Assembly: GCF_932526225.1 (NCBI RefSeq)
Contig: NC_064039.1
Location: forward strand, 7,143,001-7,207,000
DNA: 64,000 nucleotides
Reading direction: 5' to 3'
DNA from: Nematostella vectensis
Taxonomy: Eukaryota; Cnidaria; Anthozoa; Actiniaria; Edwardsiidae
Part shown: one piece after another, positions 13,001 to 25,400 of the stretch
Position numbering within the stretch: position 1 is the stretch's first letter
Layout: each line of letters begins with the position of its first letter
Made by a program: the position numbers and the translations under genes
Notes under the pieces: model-generated
Told to the model about the DNA's origin: nothing
Databases searched by the model: none
The model's input: the letters and a program-made list of their open reading frames with translations, nothing else

Positions 13001-16000
13001 GCGACTCAAGCGCTTCGACCTGCTGTGCGCACCCAATGACATCATTCTGCACAAAGGAAACCATTAATAAATGTTACTGGCAGCATTTTAATTCCTTTTA
13101 TGGCGGGGGGACTCAACGAACCAGACAAACAACTGCAATATTGTAAAGTAGCTTGAAATTAAAACAATTGTAAGATGTTGGTGCAGTCCATTACTCTGTG
13201 GCTATTTGCTGACAGTTGCCAACTCTGACATCTAATTATTACTTATAAATATAAACTTCTGATAACAGTATTTCTAATAACGAAATACATACCAGGAGAA
13301 CATTGAGAAATGCTTCATGCTGTCTGGTGTTGATCAATGATTCCTTTAACAGTTTCAGTGATATTCCCTCCAGCTTGTTCTGATCATTCTCAGACTTTTC
13401 CAACAAAGCTAGAAACAACATTAAGTCTAACTAATGTCACATAACATAATAAGATGGCTTCTTTCTTAAATAGGAAGGAAGGAAGGAAAGGGTCACAATA
13501 GCTAAAATTAGACTTGCTAATATGTATGTTTGCAAGAAAAAAAAGTTTGGAAATACCCCAAGAGATGAAAATGGGTCAGATTCTTATGTGAAATTCTGGG
13601 TGAAGGGTTTGGATTGAGAGACTTTAAACTCGGATTTCCCCTGTAAGAAAACTTCTTTATCAATAAACTTCAAACTATGCAGCCAATGCTTCTCAGTAAA
13701 ACTCAAGCAGCAGGCTTCACCTGTGTAGAGGAAGGCTTGCTGTGTTGTATTCTGTATTTCTGTCTGTACATTCTGAGTTGTTGCAGGGACTGCTTCATGA
13801 AGGATTGCTGGTACTAGAAGGGGGAAAAACAGAAGAATCATGTGATTGCTATCAAAAGATATATACTACAAAAAAACATGATGTTGAATGGATGCTTACA
13901 ATCATCAATTCCCTCTCCTCCTTTCCCACACTCTCTATTGAAGAGTCTTATTCCTGTAACTATCAGTGTCAGCTCATTAAGTTGACGTTCTTTGTCTCTC
14001 TTGGTCAAGGACATGAACGTTCCCAGCTCAGTCTGTGGGAACACACTCTGAAGTGCAGCTAAACATGATGAAATGAAAAAAAAATTATTGAATGCACAAC
14101 ATATATAAAGGAGAATTAAAAAAAAAAAAACAAGAAGAAAAGATTTCTCTCCATCAGACTGGTTTATACCTGTTGCTTCCCTGACAACTCCGATGTCTGT
14201 TGGAGAGCCAAGACCTGATCTGAGTAGCACGCAGGAAACAATTTTACGGTACAATGCTGGAAAAGGAGAAATAGATTAGGTTGATAAACAGGCATTTTTT
14301 TCCCCTGCGTATGATGTCTAGTCAAGTTGATGCATACACATCCACAAAAATCAACGAAGCTTACCTTCAAGTTCATCCCTTGTTCTGGCTCTGCTGTCTG
14401 TGATTTCTCGGATAACTGGCGAGAGACGCTGTTCCAAAACACGACGATGCTCTTCAAGGAAGTCGCCTATTCATGAACATACAGTTAGGCAATTAGCACT
14501 AACCATTGTTTAAAAAATATGTGAGATGCCTTTTTCAGCTACTATACTGTCATTCTACTTACTTCTACTGGTATAGTTCATATCAAAATAGACTTGCATC
14601 TTCACAGTATCTAGAGCTGGTGAGTTGGAGTCCAACAACCTTGCAACGCATAGCTTGAAACACAAACTTATATTAGTAAACTAACATTCAATTCTGAACC
14701 ATACAAGGAGGAAACACAATGGGCAGCTCTTACCTTTATTAGTTTTTGTACATCATCTTTAGTTAATGTGCGATCAACATTAAACTCGTTATCAGGGTCT
14801 AATACAACTGCTTTCACCTAAAATGATCAGATTTTAAAAACATCAGCACATCTATAGGATTGGTTTGCTACATTTGTTATAGGAGGATATTACAAGGTTG
14901 CACATGGATATAAATTATAGCTTCAAGTGTTGAGATTATCTCAAACGAGTAAGTGCAGTGCAGCGAAGCGAACAAGTGATAAGATATCAGCACGAGAAGA
15001 TAAAACTATACCCACAAGCAGCCATGAATGTTCTGTTTATTAATGAGATCTTATATGAGACAAAAATAAAGCATGGGGTGGGAGCATCACAAAGAGATAC
15101 AAAAAAAAAAAAACAAAGGGTGAGCTTAGGCAAAGTAAAAATAAACATATGTTTCCCATCCCCACCCACGTCTTTTTTTAAGGCCGCTTTAAAATTATTA
15201 TTATTTGTTATTTTTAACCAAAAGCATATAAAACAAGAAATAAACTGTGCTACCGATTTTGAAAACATTGCAGAGGAGCTCAAAACTTTAGTTTATGTAA
15301 TATATGACTATGTGAGTTGTATAGTTTATGTATATTTATAAACATTTAATATTTCACCTAAGAATCACGCAAAATTCCTGCTATATCTTGAGAATAGTGT
15401 AAATACACCTTGTCATCGACATTAAGAAATAAAATGAAAAGCAGCCCACCTGCTAGAATTTGTAACGAAAAGCTATTTAGAGTTTCTATAGGCTTTATTG
15501 CGGATTCGTGGTCGATTCGTTTGTCTTATTTATGCTCAGTTTATTTTACAAACTGACCCTGGTTGTCATATATCTATACTCTGATATCGGGGCACGTGGG
15601 GGAGCAGTGACTCATTGCATAACAAAATCACTAGTAACAAATCACTAACTGAACATAACAATATTGTTACAGAATTGTTACTAAAATCCGGACGGGAAAC
15701 TTTTTTTTTCTTGGCCTTAACACCCTTGGTTCCTGAACACATCTTCTCTGATGAACTCCCTTTCTAAACCCTCTTTATCCTGATGTCTGCACTAGAACTG
15801 ATGTGTGTAAGAGAAACAGCAGAGTTAAAACAAATAACACAGGATTACTGCAATATTCCTACAAAATATCAAGACCTTTAGGTGGTCACTGTTCTATTTT
15901 TTGGGGAAATGAAGGATATTACCCAATGAGATAGATTAACAAAAACACTGGGAGTACTTATTTGGTGTCTGTGTAAATGACATATTTTCGCTGTTTGATC

Positions 16001-16253
16001 AAAACTAGGATAGTGTATTTATCCAGTCTTGTATTATCTAACTTTCCCTTGATAATAAAATGGATTTTATACATCATAATACACAATCTGAATATCACAG
16101 TTTCGTTGGTTTAGTAAAAAGTCTTAGATACCTTCATCCTCTTACCATAAAGGCTACCAATGTTTCCGACACGGCTTGTCCCTTATTTGCACATTCTTGG
16201 GCAATTTCCCTGATGATATTCTTTATAACGCTTTCGGCTTGTGCTCTAGACAT
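4072..16253 (-). CDS. CFAP206: Cilia- and flagella-associated protein 206, 17 coding exons, complete
   Basis: CFAP206 is an axonemal protein of motile cilia, linked to radial spoke/doublet organisation. Coding exons, 5' to 3' on the minus strand: 16146-16253, 14734-14817, 14563-14653, 14365-14466, 14170-14256, 13900-14058, 13721-13813, 13293-13408, 12927-13046, 11431-11535, 10768-10854, 10558-10668, 10101-10243, 8183-8282, 7356-7499, 5474-5562, 4072-4213. They sum to 1881 bases (626 aa plus stop), close to the roughly 620 aa of vertebrate CFAP206. All junctions are GT-AG and keep phase. Family-typical stretches include SRAQAESVIKNIIREIAQEC at the start, LLRSGLGSPTD, GKGGEGIDD, NPAIGVL, SPELIQLLELH and SYEWNEWELRRKA, ending at TAA 4072-4074. 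For exons 13, 14 and 15 I chose the first donor of a tandem donor array because it alone preserves the frame. Introns 9, 13, 14, 15 and 16 each hold a minisatellite. The start is ATG 16251-16253, head-to-head with TAPT1. Confidence 0.93.
4231..5183. repeat. 40-bp minisatellite, about 24 copies (CFAP206 intron 16)
   Basis: The unit begins CACAGGTAGTCAGAACG and repeats every 40 bases with scattered substitutions, mostly at the base after AGGTAG. On the minus strand the array runs to about 17 bases before the acceptor of the last CFAP206 exon, abutting its polypyrimidine tract. Unlike the arrays in introns 13-15 it does not contain exon sequence. Confidence 0.95.
5944..7427 (-). repeat. 83-bp minisatellite, about 18 copies, made of CFAP206 exon 15 end plus donor
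   Basis: Each unit read on the minus strand is the last 72 bases of exon 15 (from TTTATCGAG to CTCAAACTG) followed by the first 11 bases of the intron (GTGAGTTGTTT). The native copy is 7356-7427, directly joined to the unique 5' part of exon 15. The reading frame closes with TGA if translation continues past the first donor. The repeated 65-70 codon minus-strand frames across the region are fragments of this array. Confidence 0.95.
7563..7752. repeat. Imperfect GAT/GTGAT microsatellite
   Basis: Runs of GATGATGATG mixed with GGTGAT, lying in CFAP206 intron 14 between exon 15 and the 34-bp array. No coding value. Confidence 0.85.
7753..8209 (-). repeat. 34-bp minisatellite, about 13-14 copies, made of CFAP206 exon 14 end plus donor
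   Basis: On the minus strand each unit is the last 27 bases of exon 14 (starting TTTGCCTCC, ending CACGCAA) plus seven intron bases (GTACGAG). The native copy is 8183-8209. One copy near 8008 is shortened. Extending exon 14 past the first donor meets TAA within two units. The array grades into the GAT microsatellite at its far end. Confidence 0.95.
8469..10148 (-). repeat. 60-bp minisatellite, 28 copies, made of CFAP206 exon 13 end plus donor
   Basis: On the minus strand each unit is the last 48 bases of exon 13 (from GTTCAGCAAC to CCTGATAG) plus 12 intron bases (GTAACATTACAC or a near variant). The native copy is 10101-10148. In the exon 13 frame the first intron codon is TAA, so only the first donor can be used without truncation. 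Because the period is a multiple of three, long open frames appear on both strands (about 590 and 583 codons) without being genes. Confidence 0.96.
10371..10450. repeat. Two-copy 40-bp tandem duplication (CFAP206 intron 12)
   Basis: Positions 10371-10410 and 10411-10450 are identical except for one base near the middle. It is the smallest tandem duplication seen here and lies in the intron between exons 13 and 12. Confidence 0.9.
10860..11395. repeat. Degenerate ATG/GAT-rich tandem region (CFAP206 intron 10)
   Basis: Repeated ATATTGGCTGTAATAATGATG motifs are spaced by GATGATGA tracts, about 55-65 bases apart around 11050-11240, then decay into GAT-rich sequence. It fills most of the intron between exons 11 and 10. 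Confidence 0.75.
11690..12708. repeat. 69-bp minisatellite, about 15 copies (CFAP206 intron 9)
   Basis: The unit runs from TATATATGTTATTTACCAGC to CAGATGACCATA. Period 69 is 23 codons, giving an artefactual plus-strand frame of 309 codons (11643-12572) and minus-strand shadows. One copy near 12545 is shortened. Each unit carries the inverted pair GGTCA-CAGA-TGACC. The array does not include flanking exon sequence. Confidence 0.95.
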
Positions 16254-16545
16254 TTTGTCGTGCTCACAACCTATATGTGCCTGTATTCTTGTATAAAACC
16301 CTAAACTTTATACACTTCAACGGCCATTTTCTAGTAAACTTATAGGAAAACACCATGGAAACAACTTATGATCAGATACACATCTATGGGCAATTGTGAT
16401 TGGCTAGTAAGAAAACCCGCGAATACTTCGTTTTTCTAACGGCTGTTATGATTGGACATTTTATTATCATGAGCTGCGGTTAGTGTGGTCAGTGGTTTAA
16501 ATTGTAAGCGCAGGCTTCGAATAAAAAAAAAGTCCAAACAAAAAC
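16254..16545. promoter_or_regulatory. Shared head-to-head promoter region of CFAP206 and TAPT1
   Basis: Only 292 bases separate the two start codons, so both 5' UTRs and core promoters must lie here unless there are further untranslated exons. Two inverted CCAAT boxes (GATTGG) are visible at 16398-16403 and 16450-16455. A degenerate RFX X-box-like half palindrome (ACACCATGGAAAC) lies at 16350-16362. No TATA box is evident. Confidence 0.7.
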
Positions 16546-19500
16546 ATGGCGGACGAAGATTTGGAAGATGGTACTTGCTCACCAACTTGGAGCGATTTGG
16601 ATGGTGTTTCTGTTTGTACTACGCCAGAAATTCCAAGTGAGCAGCAAAAACAAACAACCAAGGAAAGCTACGATGAAGATAAGTTTACAAATGATGGAGA
16701 ATTTCTAGAGGGAAATACACCGGAAAACTACGACGATAATATTTTGAGAGATGATTCTGATAGCGACATAAGACTAGAACCTATATCATCTGAAAAGGAT
16801 GGTAAACAATTCGCGGCTTTAATACATGAAGAGTCAGATAGCAGGACATACGGTTACACATCAAATGGGACGCCGCTATCTTTCGCCGAAGAAAAAACTG
16901 ATGCTACGAACAAGAGTGAACAAGAACCTATTTTAGTTTTACCAGATTTAAATGGCGATGATATCAACAACATCGCAGAAAAAGATATACCGCGACTTCT
17001 CTCAGATCCAGAAGGCACGGAATTCAGGCATAGACATGTCAGCGAAAAGGTGCCACATGTCGAAGAGCTTCCACAAACCCCAGAGGTTAACCCGCCATTA
17101 GAGCAAGGCCAAACAGCTGTGCGAACTGAGAAGCCACTGAGGGAAGACCGGTCAAACAGAGGTCTTTTAGTCCCAAAGCACAGCCTAAAAAGTTAGTTGA
17201 TTTTGTGATATTTATGACGAAAGAAAAAGTGAATAATTCTACCAGGAGATAGCACGTTTGTGTAGTCATTTAAATACTGTATTCTACCTGGTTTCAGCTC
17301 TTCATGTGCTTCAATCAATAACCATACCATTTATAATGATTTCTTTTGGATGTAAAATAAAGACATAAATTATTATAAGTACATTTGATATGTTCACTGG
17401 CAGCAACAGAATTCGTTCTGATTTTATTCACAGATCTTTCATTTTTAAAGTATTTTGTGGATGAAGTATGTCGAGGGTATGTCTTGGAACTTGATGAGGA
17501 CAGATATGCAGAGAAAAGAGAAAAGGTTTATACTTTTCTTAAAATACCAAGAGAAGTTGAAAAGGTAATATTGATTTGTTGAAATGAAAATGCTTCAAAG
17601 GGATTGGAAGGAATATCTTAATTTTGTTTGTGAAATTATTCTGTCACCATGTTGCACATACCAAAATCTAATGAACATCCTCTTTGTCATCTTCAGCTCA
17701 TGACGTTTGGTTTCATGTTATGCCTGGATTGCTTTGTATTCATCTTCACCTTTTTGCCAGTCAGGATGGTAATTGCTGTCTGGAAACTCGTAACTGGTTT
17801 CTTGCTATGTAAAAAGTAAGACCTCCCTTCAGTATTTGAATCTGCAACTACAGTATCTATAACTGTTTGATTGATATGTTGGCCAAAATGCTAAAATATA
17901 CTTGTTAGTACTGAAGTTTTGTTATATCCTTTTCATCTTATTTTCAGGACAAGATTATTGGAGCCTACACAAATTTGTGATCTATTAAAAGGTAGCCTTC
18001 TTTCCCCTTTATAAGTACAAACAACAAGTTTTTAGTTAACGTGACACTAAATAGTAGAAAATTGCTATATAAATTCTTGGTTGCTTGAAAAAACTCACTG
18101 TACAGTGGTTTGGTAACCTTCAAAGAGCACTTGGACTTGGATATTGTTCTTTGATATTTAATTTGTTGCTATACTCATATATCACATGTTTCTTAGGCTT
18201 AATTATTATTATCGTGGCTCCATGCCTGCTTTCATCTGCTTTGACTTTCAAGTGTTGTACTAATATCATGTTTGTATTCCAGGCTGTATTATGATGGTTG
18301 CATGCCTACTTCTTGAGTATGTGGACTTCTCTGTCTTGTACCATATTGTGCGGGGACAGTCGGTTATCAAGCTTTATGTCATTTACAATATGCTAGAGGT
18401 ACGTTGTGCTACAGGGGACTGTTTAATCTCTTGAAGTAATTATCTGACCATCAATAACTTTATTTTTAACTTGCTTGTTGTTTATCAAGATTTAAAAGGC
18501 AAGGCTTTTGGAGTGCATTAACCACCCTTAGCAACAGAATTGTTAAAATTAAAGTGACATTACACACATTTGTACCCTTGTCTTAGGGAATCCTTGCAAA
18601 CCTTTTGCAGTATCTCCTGTATATGCTTTAATTGTTTCATTTTTTTGCAGGTTGCTGATAGATTGTTCTCGTCATTTGGCCAAGATATCCTCGATGCACT
18701 TTTCTGGACAGCAACAGAACCCAGAGACAGAAAAAGGCAACACATAGGCACACTGCCACACTTTGCACTTGGAGTTTTCTATGTGTGTATCCTTTATCAA
18801 CAACAACAACAACAATAAAAAGAAAAGCAACACTAACATAAGCCCATGATAAAAAACAATTAATCATGATTGACAACTTCATGTGAATACTGGTGATGAT
18901 AAGTGGATGCATCCATGATTCTCGACAATACCCACTTGCAGACTTATTAAATGTTGTGTCTCAAATTGTTCTGGGTTGGTCCTCAGCAGCCTCTTGTAAG
19001 TCAAACATATTCTGGTAGTAGACCTCCCTTGGCTCCTCGATTTGTTATCTTTTATTTGTCCTTGACCATAAGTGTATCAGTTCTTCATGGCGTCCTTGTG
19101 CTGTTCCAAGCAACCTGCCTTAATGTTGCTGTTAATTCCCACAATAAGGCATTGCTTGTCATCATGATATCCAACCAGGTGAGTGGACCATTTGCTGTGC
19201 AGCATATCTCGGTAGAGAGGACATACTGTATAAGTGAAAACCTGTTAGGCTAGGTGGGAGGGGGAGGGGGCACATTACAAGGAATATATGGAGATGTTCT
19301 ATTATTAGAGGGGGCTAAAGCCCACCAGCCCCCCATATGCACGGCCCATGTGAAAAGACTAAGGGGAACCTGGATTTTACAATACTGGATTTTACGATAC
19401 TGGATTGCACGATAACCTCGATTTTACGATGACGTTTCTTTCTCCCGGCTAAAATACAGTGAAATGTATGAGAAATGACCTCGATCTAACGATATAGTGC

Positions 19501-22441
19501 AAAATAATGAATTCATAATGCTCGGTCACGTTTCATTTTGCGCTCTCTTTCTGGCATTCTCGTCGCCATCGAATCGCTCCTACTTCTTCGACACCAGCAG
19601 GGACTCAAATCTAAACACCGTAGGCACGTCTGGATGCAAAAATTTGGCCGAAAATGCTACAATCTGCCCAGCAATCACAGTTTTTAATTTTGTCATCGGG
19701 TCAACTTCACGAAAGACGGTGTCCACGCTTCATTTCCATCACAAGGCCTTGACTCTAAGCTCTAACGAGTTGTTGTTCTGTGGGCATCGATGGAATGTCA
19801 ATATTTTCTTTCTGACGCCGCCTGTTTATCGTTTGGTATGTTTCTCACATCGCTCCAAGATCCGGCGTGCGAAGTGCCCGTGCACATACTACGCAAAACA
19901 CTACTTCCTCGTTCCATTGTCTGCTCCAAGGCGATTTGGTATTCAAGTTAAACCCAGGCCATCCTACAACTAGCGGCCCTTCTGATACACGTTCCAACCG
20001 TAAATCACTAAAATGTGGTCTACTTAACGCCAGGAGCCTTAATGGTTCGCGCAAGGTGGGAAACGACTTGGTTAACGATCTAATGGAGTTTAAAAAGCTT
20101 GTCTACGCAAATGACTTTGACATCATCAGTGGACATGGCTCACTGAAAAAATATTCGACTCTGAGATTCTGGACAAGGGATATGTTCTTTATCGCCATGA
20201 TCGTGTAGGAAGGATTGGTGGTGGAGTGTTACTAGCTATTAAGAACTGCTATGTTTGCCGTCACAGATCAGATCTAGAATCGAAACTGGAGATGGTTGCG
20301 GTTGAAGTAAACCTTCCGTTCTCCTCTAAAGTCTTGATAAGCACCGTGTATAGACCTCCGGACGGCACCCCTAGCTACGACTTGCAGTCTGTTAGTCAGC
20401 TTGAATGCCACCTGAGGCGCCCTGCTCAACTTCATCGGAGTCAGTTGCTCTTGCTAGGGGATTTCTATTACCCGAATATCACTTGGACAGACGGCTGTGG
20501 GTTCTCGAGTTATCCCAATTCTGCCGATCACGCCTACTGCGAGTCCCTCCTTAAACACCCATTAGTACAGATGAACACCCTTCCAACACGCCTTGACAAC
20601 ATTCTGGACTTAGTGATCACGAACAAAGGAACACCTCTCTGACCTCCTGGATGACTCGCAACACGGCTTCCTCCAGGGCCGCTCCACCGTTACGCAGCTG
20701 CTGGCCTTCTACCATCAGATAGGGCAGGCCCTGGATCCCGGTCTCCAGTCTTACATTGTGTTTCTTGATCTTGCGAAAGCGTTCGATAGCGTTTCCCACC
20801 AGAGGCTTCTATGGAAGCTCTCACGCTATGGTATTTCAGGTAACTTACTCCAGTGGCTCAACAGTTACCTGATCGGACGAGGCCAAAGGTGTGTAGTCCA
20901 TGTTCACACATCAAGCAGATCTGCCGTCCCTTCTGGGGTGCTTTCTGGGCCCACTATTGTTCCTTGCGTACATCAATGATCTACCTATGGTTGCTGAAAA
21001 CCCCATTGCTCTGTTCGCCGATTACTTCAAGTGCTACAACACTGTCACCACCGTTCAAGACTGTGTCTCGCTGCAAGAGGATCTTAACGCCATCCACAGC
21101 TCGAGTGACGCCTAGAGGCTAAAGTTCAATGCAGAGAAGTGCGAGATTCTCACTATAACTCGCAAGTATGCTCCTGTGGTCTTCAAATACAAACTGAATA
21201 CAAACGCCCTAAAACATGTAAAAAAGGTTAGGGATCTTTGTATCACTGTTACTAGTGACCTCAAGTGGGAATCCCACATTCGCAATGTCACAGCAAAGGG
21301 TTTTAGAACACTAGGATTTCTACGCCGCCATTGCTTAGACACATTTAGCGAGAACCACAAGCGCACTCTCTACCTCACGTTTGTACGGCCACATGTAGGT
21401 TATGCTAGTGAAATTTGGGCACCTCAGGCTATAGATAGCATAAAATTTACTAGATTTACTAGAAACTAGATTTATTTTAAACACCAGTATACAGGAACGG
21501 TTAAGTAAACTGAACCTGCTACCACTATCCTACTGGCATGAGATGAAGGACATCTTCTTTTATTACAAATGCTGTGAAGGCTTTTACAATTTCAACATAG
21601 AATTGTTTGTCAAATCTAAGTCAACTAGACTAACCCGCCACAGCTCTGCACTCGATCTCTCTGTTCCTAAATGTCGCACCAAACTTTTTCAATCAAGCTA
21701 CTTCAATTGTATCCCTCAACTGTGGAATAATCTATCTACGTCTACTCGCTCTGCTAGCTCACTTAACCAGTTTAAATCCTTTTTAACCCACCACTACTTA
21801 TCTGCATTTACTAACAGCTACGACACAGCTAACACTAGCACCTGGAAATCCATTTGCCCCGAGTGCTCCTCTTCCCGCAACCTTACTGTCTCTTCTGCTC
21901 ATAACTGCTGCTACTAATGTCAATTTTATCACAATTTTATATTATTATTGTTACAAACCATGTACATAGTTGTTTATATTTTACCTATCAATATCCTTAT
22001 TTCACATAATTGCTCACATCTTAGTTTTGTTAAATAGTTTTAGATTTAGATTAGATTAGTTATTAATTATAGATTTATCTTAGTCGAAGGGTTACACTTG
22101 AGGGTCTAAGGGTTACACTTGAGTTGGAGCCGTGCTCTGTTGTGTCAACCTTACCGCTATTACAATATGTGTAATAGTGGTAGAAGCCTTATAAATAAAT
22201 AAATAGAAAGCGTGAACTTTATGTTGAGCCAAGCTCTGTTGTGTTTCCCCCACCATTTATATGTAGTTAGTACTATTTAATCTTTGTTTTTACGGTGAAA
22301 GTTTGTAAATAAATAAATAAAATATTGGATACAACAATATTATCGGTTTAACGATACAAATCTGTTCTCCCAACCGTAATTTTGACCTCAGTACAACAAT
22401 TTTACTGATTCTGTTATCTTTGTTTTTACGGTGAAAGTTTG

Positions 22442-22492
<51 letters not shown>

Positions 22493-25400
22493 AATATTGG
22501 ATACAACAATATTATCGGTTTAACGATACACATCTGTTCTCCAAACCGTAATTTTGACCTCAATACAACAATATTACTGATTCTGTCTATCAAAAAAGAG
22601 AGAAAAACTCAACACCACACACATGCAGCAAGTTAACTTAACTTAAAATCATTATCGATTTTCTTGACTTGACAGATCTTGTTAAATGCAGATTACAGTT
22701 TACAGAGAGTAACTGTACAGTCTTGCACAGAGTACAGTTACAATATTATTATTTTGTAAACTTGATAACTAACCCAACCTCGCTACAACAATATTTTCAA
22801 TGGATTTTTCTTTATATCGCAAAATCGAGGACCTCTTTCTAACAATACCTCGATTTTACATTTTCTCCCGAGGCACATTGTAAAATCCAGGTTCCACTGT
22901 CTTCCACTGTGTTCCACTGTCTTCTTCAGCATTCAGAAATTAAACCAGATACTGTATGACAATGAATAATATATAACCCAATGATCAGGTACAAAAAGAC
23001 AGTTTTGTAAAAAAATAAATAATAAAGAATGAAGGCAACAATTCAACCTCAAATACACCTTCTCCCACTATACCCAATTTAATAGGAAACATTTTCTGTT
23101 ATTATCTTTCAGTTTCTAGAGCTGAAAGCAAGTGTTTTTAAAAGATCTGAGAAAAACAACCTTTTCCAGATGGCATGTAGTGGTGAGTGTATTCAAGATA
23201 GATCATGGCTTTACAGTAGCAGTCTGTGTGTGCTGAGCTGGGGTAAGCCTCTATCATTGCTTTTCCTCACGCCCCCACTTGCTGCAACCCTTCTTCGTGA
23301 TTGATAACTAACAGAAACTTCATTACTAGAAGGATTTTGGATAATGACATATCCCTTTATTATTGTTTACATATGAAAAACACAAAAATAAAAATGTACC
23401 ATGAAAATAACCATATCTACCATATTTTTATAGCAATTAACGTGGTTATTTACTTAATTTTTTTTCTAGATATAAGGGAGCGGTTCCATTATCTTATATT
23501 GGTTACTATTGTTGCTCTGAGGAATTTAACAGAGTTCAATTGGAACATGGGTAAGTTTCTTTACATGCCTAATAAAATATAATGTAAAAAGAACCTTGAT
23601 TTAGCAAACTCTGCCAGCTAAGGAAGAAATTATAGCTGGCTGAATTATGGCTTGTAAATACTAGAGACTTCACTCCACATTCTCAGGCTCCAATTCCTAC
23701 CAAAGTAGCAGACGAATCCCTTTTACACACCACCCTTACATCATACATTCTGACCATTCCTTGTTTCTTCCTTCCAGACCACCTTTACATCATCATGCCA
23801 TATCTTCTGGCTACTTTATCCTCAGAATATTTTGTTGATTGGGTCAAGCATGCTTTCATCACCAAGTTCAATGATATTCCAGCTGAGGTAAGTAGTATAG
23901 CAGGGACCAAATAGTCCTTTTTTGTCACCGCATGGAGGTCTTTTTGGCAGAGTTTCTGTTATTATCATTTATGTATTTGTTGTTATTTAACAATAGTGGT
24001 GGTAGAGGATTAAGTAAAGTGAACCTTTTCTTTTGAAAGAAACCAACGCTGTGAGAATTCACAGTCCCCTCTCAAGGGGAAAACCTGTTGGCAAACTACA
24101 CTTTCATGTATTTTGTATTCTGTGTTCATGGATTGAATAATATCTTCAGGTCTACAGAGAATACAGATCACGTCTTGCACAGGATGCTACCTCAAGTCGC
24201 GAGAAAAATGTGAGTTTTCTATTTTCCATGATTATCCTACAAGTGCCTGACACAGCAATAGCCAGGCTTGGGTGCGGTTATCGAGCTATGCTCAGACATT
24301 TTTTTATAGATAATATCAAAGACAGACTATTAGATCTTTTAAAGGTGTATGGTTATTTTTTAAGAAATGAAATCCCACACTTGAATGCAGGATTCGAAAA
24401 TACTATTTATAAGAACTATGCCGGAAAAAATATGACAGTCACCCCTAAGGGGATTTCAAATTAGTTCGAATTGGTAGACGAGTCAATATTGCGATGGGAA
24501 GACCAAGGCATATGGGAGTACGCTTTAACATTTCACCTCTAGTTATCGGGGTGAGTATTACATTACATGGAGGAAAAAAAAACATGGAGTTATCGAAGGT
24601 TCGAGTTTACATGTGTAACTTTCCAAGCTATCCTCGTTGTCCGGTCACAGGGCAGAGTGTCGTTGAGAAGTCCGCAAGGCTAGGGTGGGAGGTCCACCAC
24701 AGCCACATATCCCATCTCCTATTACTAAGCACCGTGCTTATGGCCTGTGTTCTTACTAAGCACCGTGCTTATGGCCTGTGTTCTTACTAAGCACCGTGCT
24801 TATGGCCTGTGTTCTTACTAAGCACCGTGCTTATGGCGTGTGTTCTTACTTAGCACCGTGCTTATGGCCTGTGTTCTTACTAAGCACCGTGCTTATGGCC
24901 TGTGTTCTTAGTTAGCACCGTGCTTATGGCCTGTGTTCTTACTAAGCACCGTGCTTATGGCCTGTGTTCTTACTAAGAACCGTGCTTATGGCCTGTGTTC
25001 TTACTAAGCACCGTGCTTATGGCCTGTGTTCTTACTTAGCACCGTGCTTATGGCGTGTGTTCTTACTTAGCACCGTGCTTATGGCGTGTGTTCTTACTAA
25101 GCACCGTGCTTATGGCCTGTGTTCTTACTAAGAACCGTGCTTATGGCCTGTGTTCTTACTAAGCACCGTGCTTATGGCCTGTGTTCTTACTAAGCACCGT
25201 GCTTATGGCCTGTGTTCTTACTTAGCACCGTGCTTATGGCCTGTGTTCTTACTAAGCACCGTGCTCATGGCCTGTGTTCTTACTTAGCACCGTGCTCATG
25301 GCCTGTGTTCTTACTTAGCACCGTGCTTATGGCCTGTGTTCTTACTAAGCACCGTGCTTATGGCCTGTGTTCTTACTAAGCACCGTGCTTATGGCCTGTG

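Noticed and set aside
14958-15341. 127-codon plus-strand frame in CFAP206 intron 1.
   Set aside because: Lysine-rich, AT-driven composition and poly-A runs, no splice or family support.
18570-18818. 82-codon frame ending in a Gln run.
   Set aside because: It is TAPT1 exon 6 read into its intron; the phase-correct exon ends at 18786.
19497-19973. Plus-strand 158-codon frame inside the TIR element.
   Set aside because: I could not recognise transposase or other domain motifs in it, and it overlaps the decayed 5' part of the LINE.
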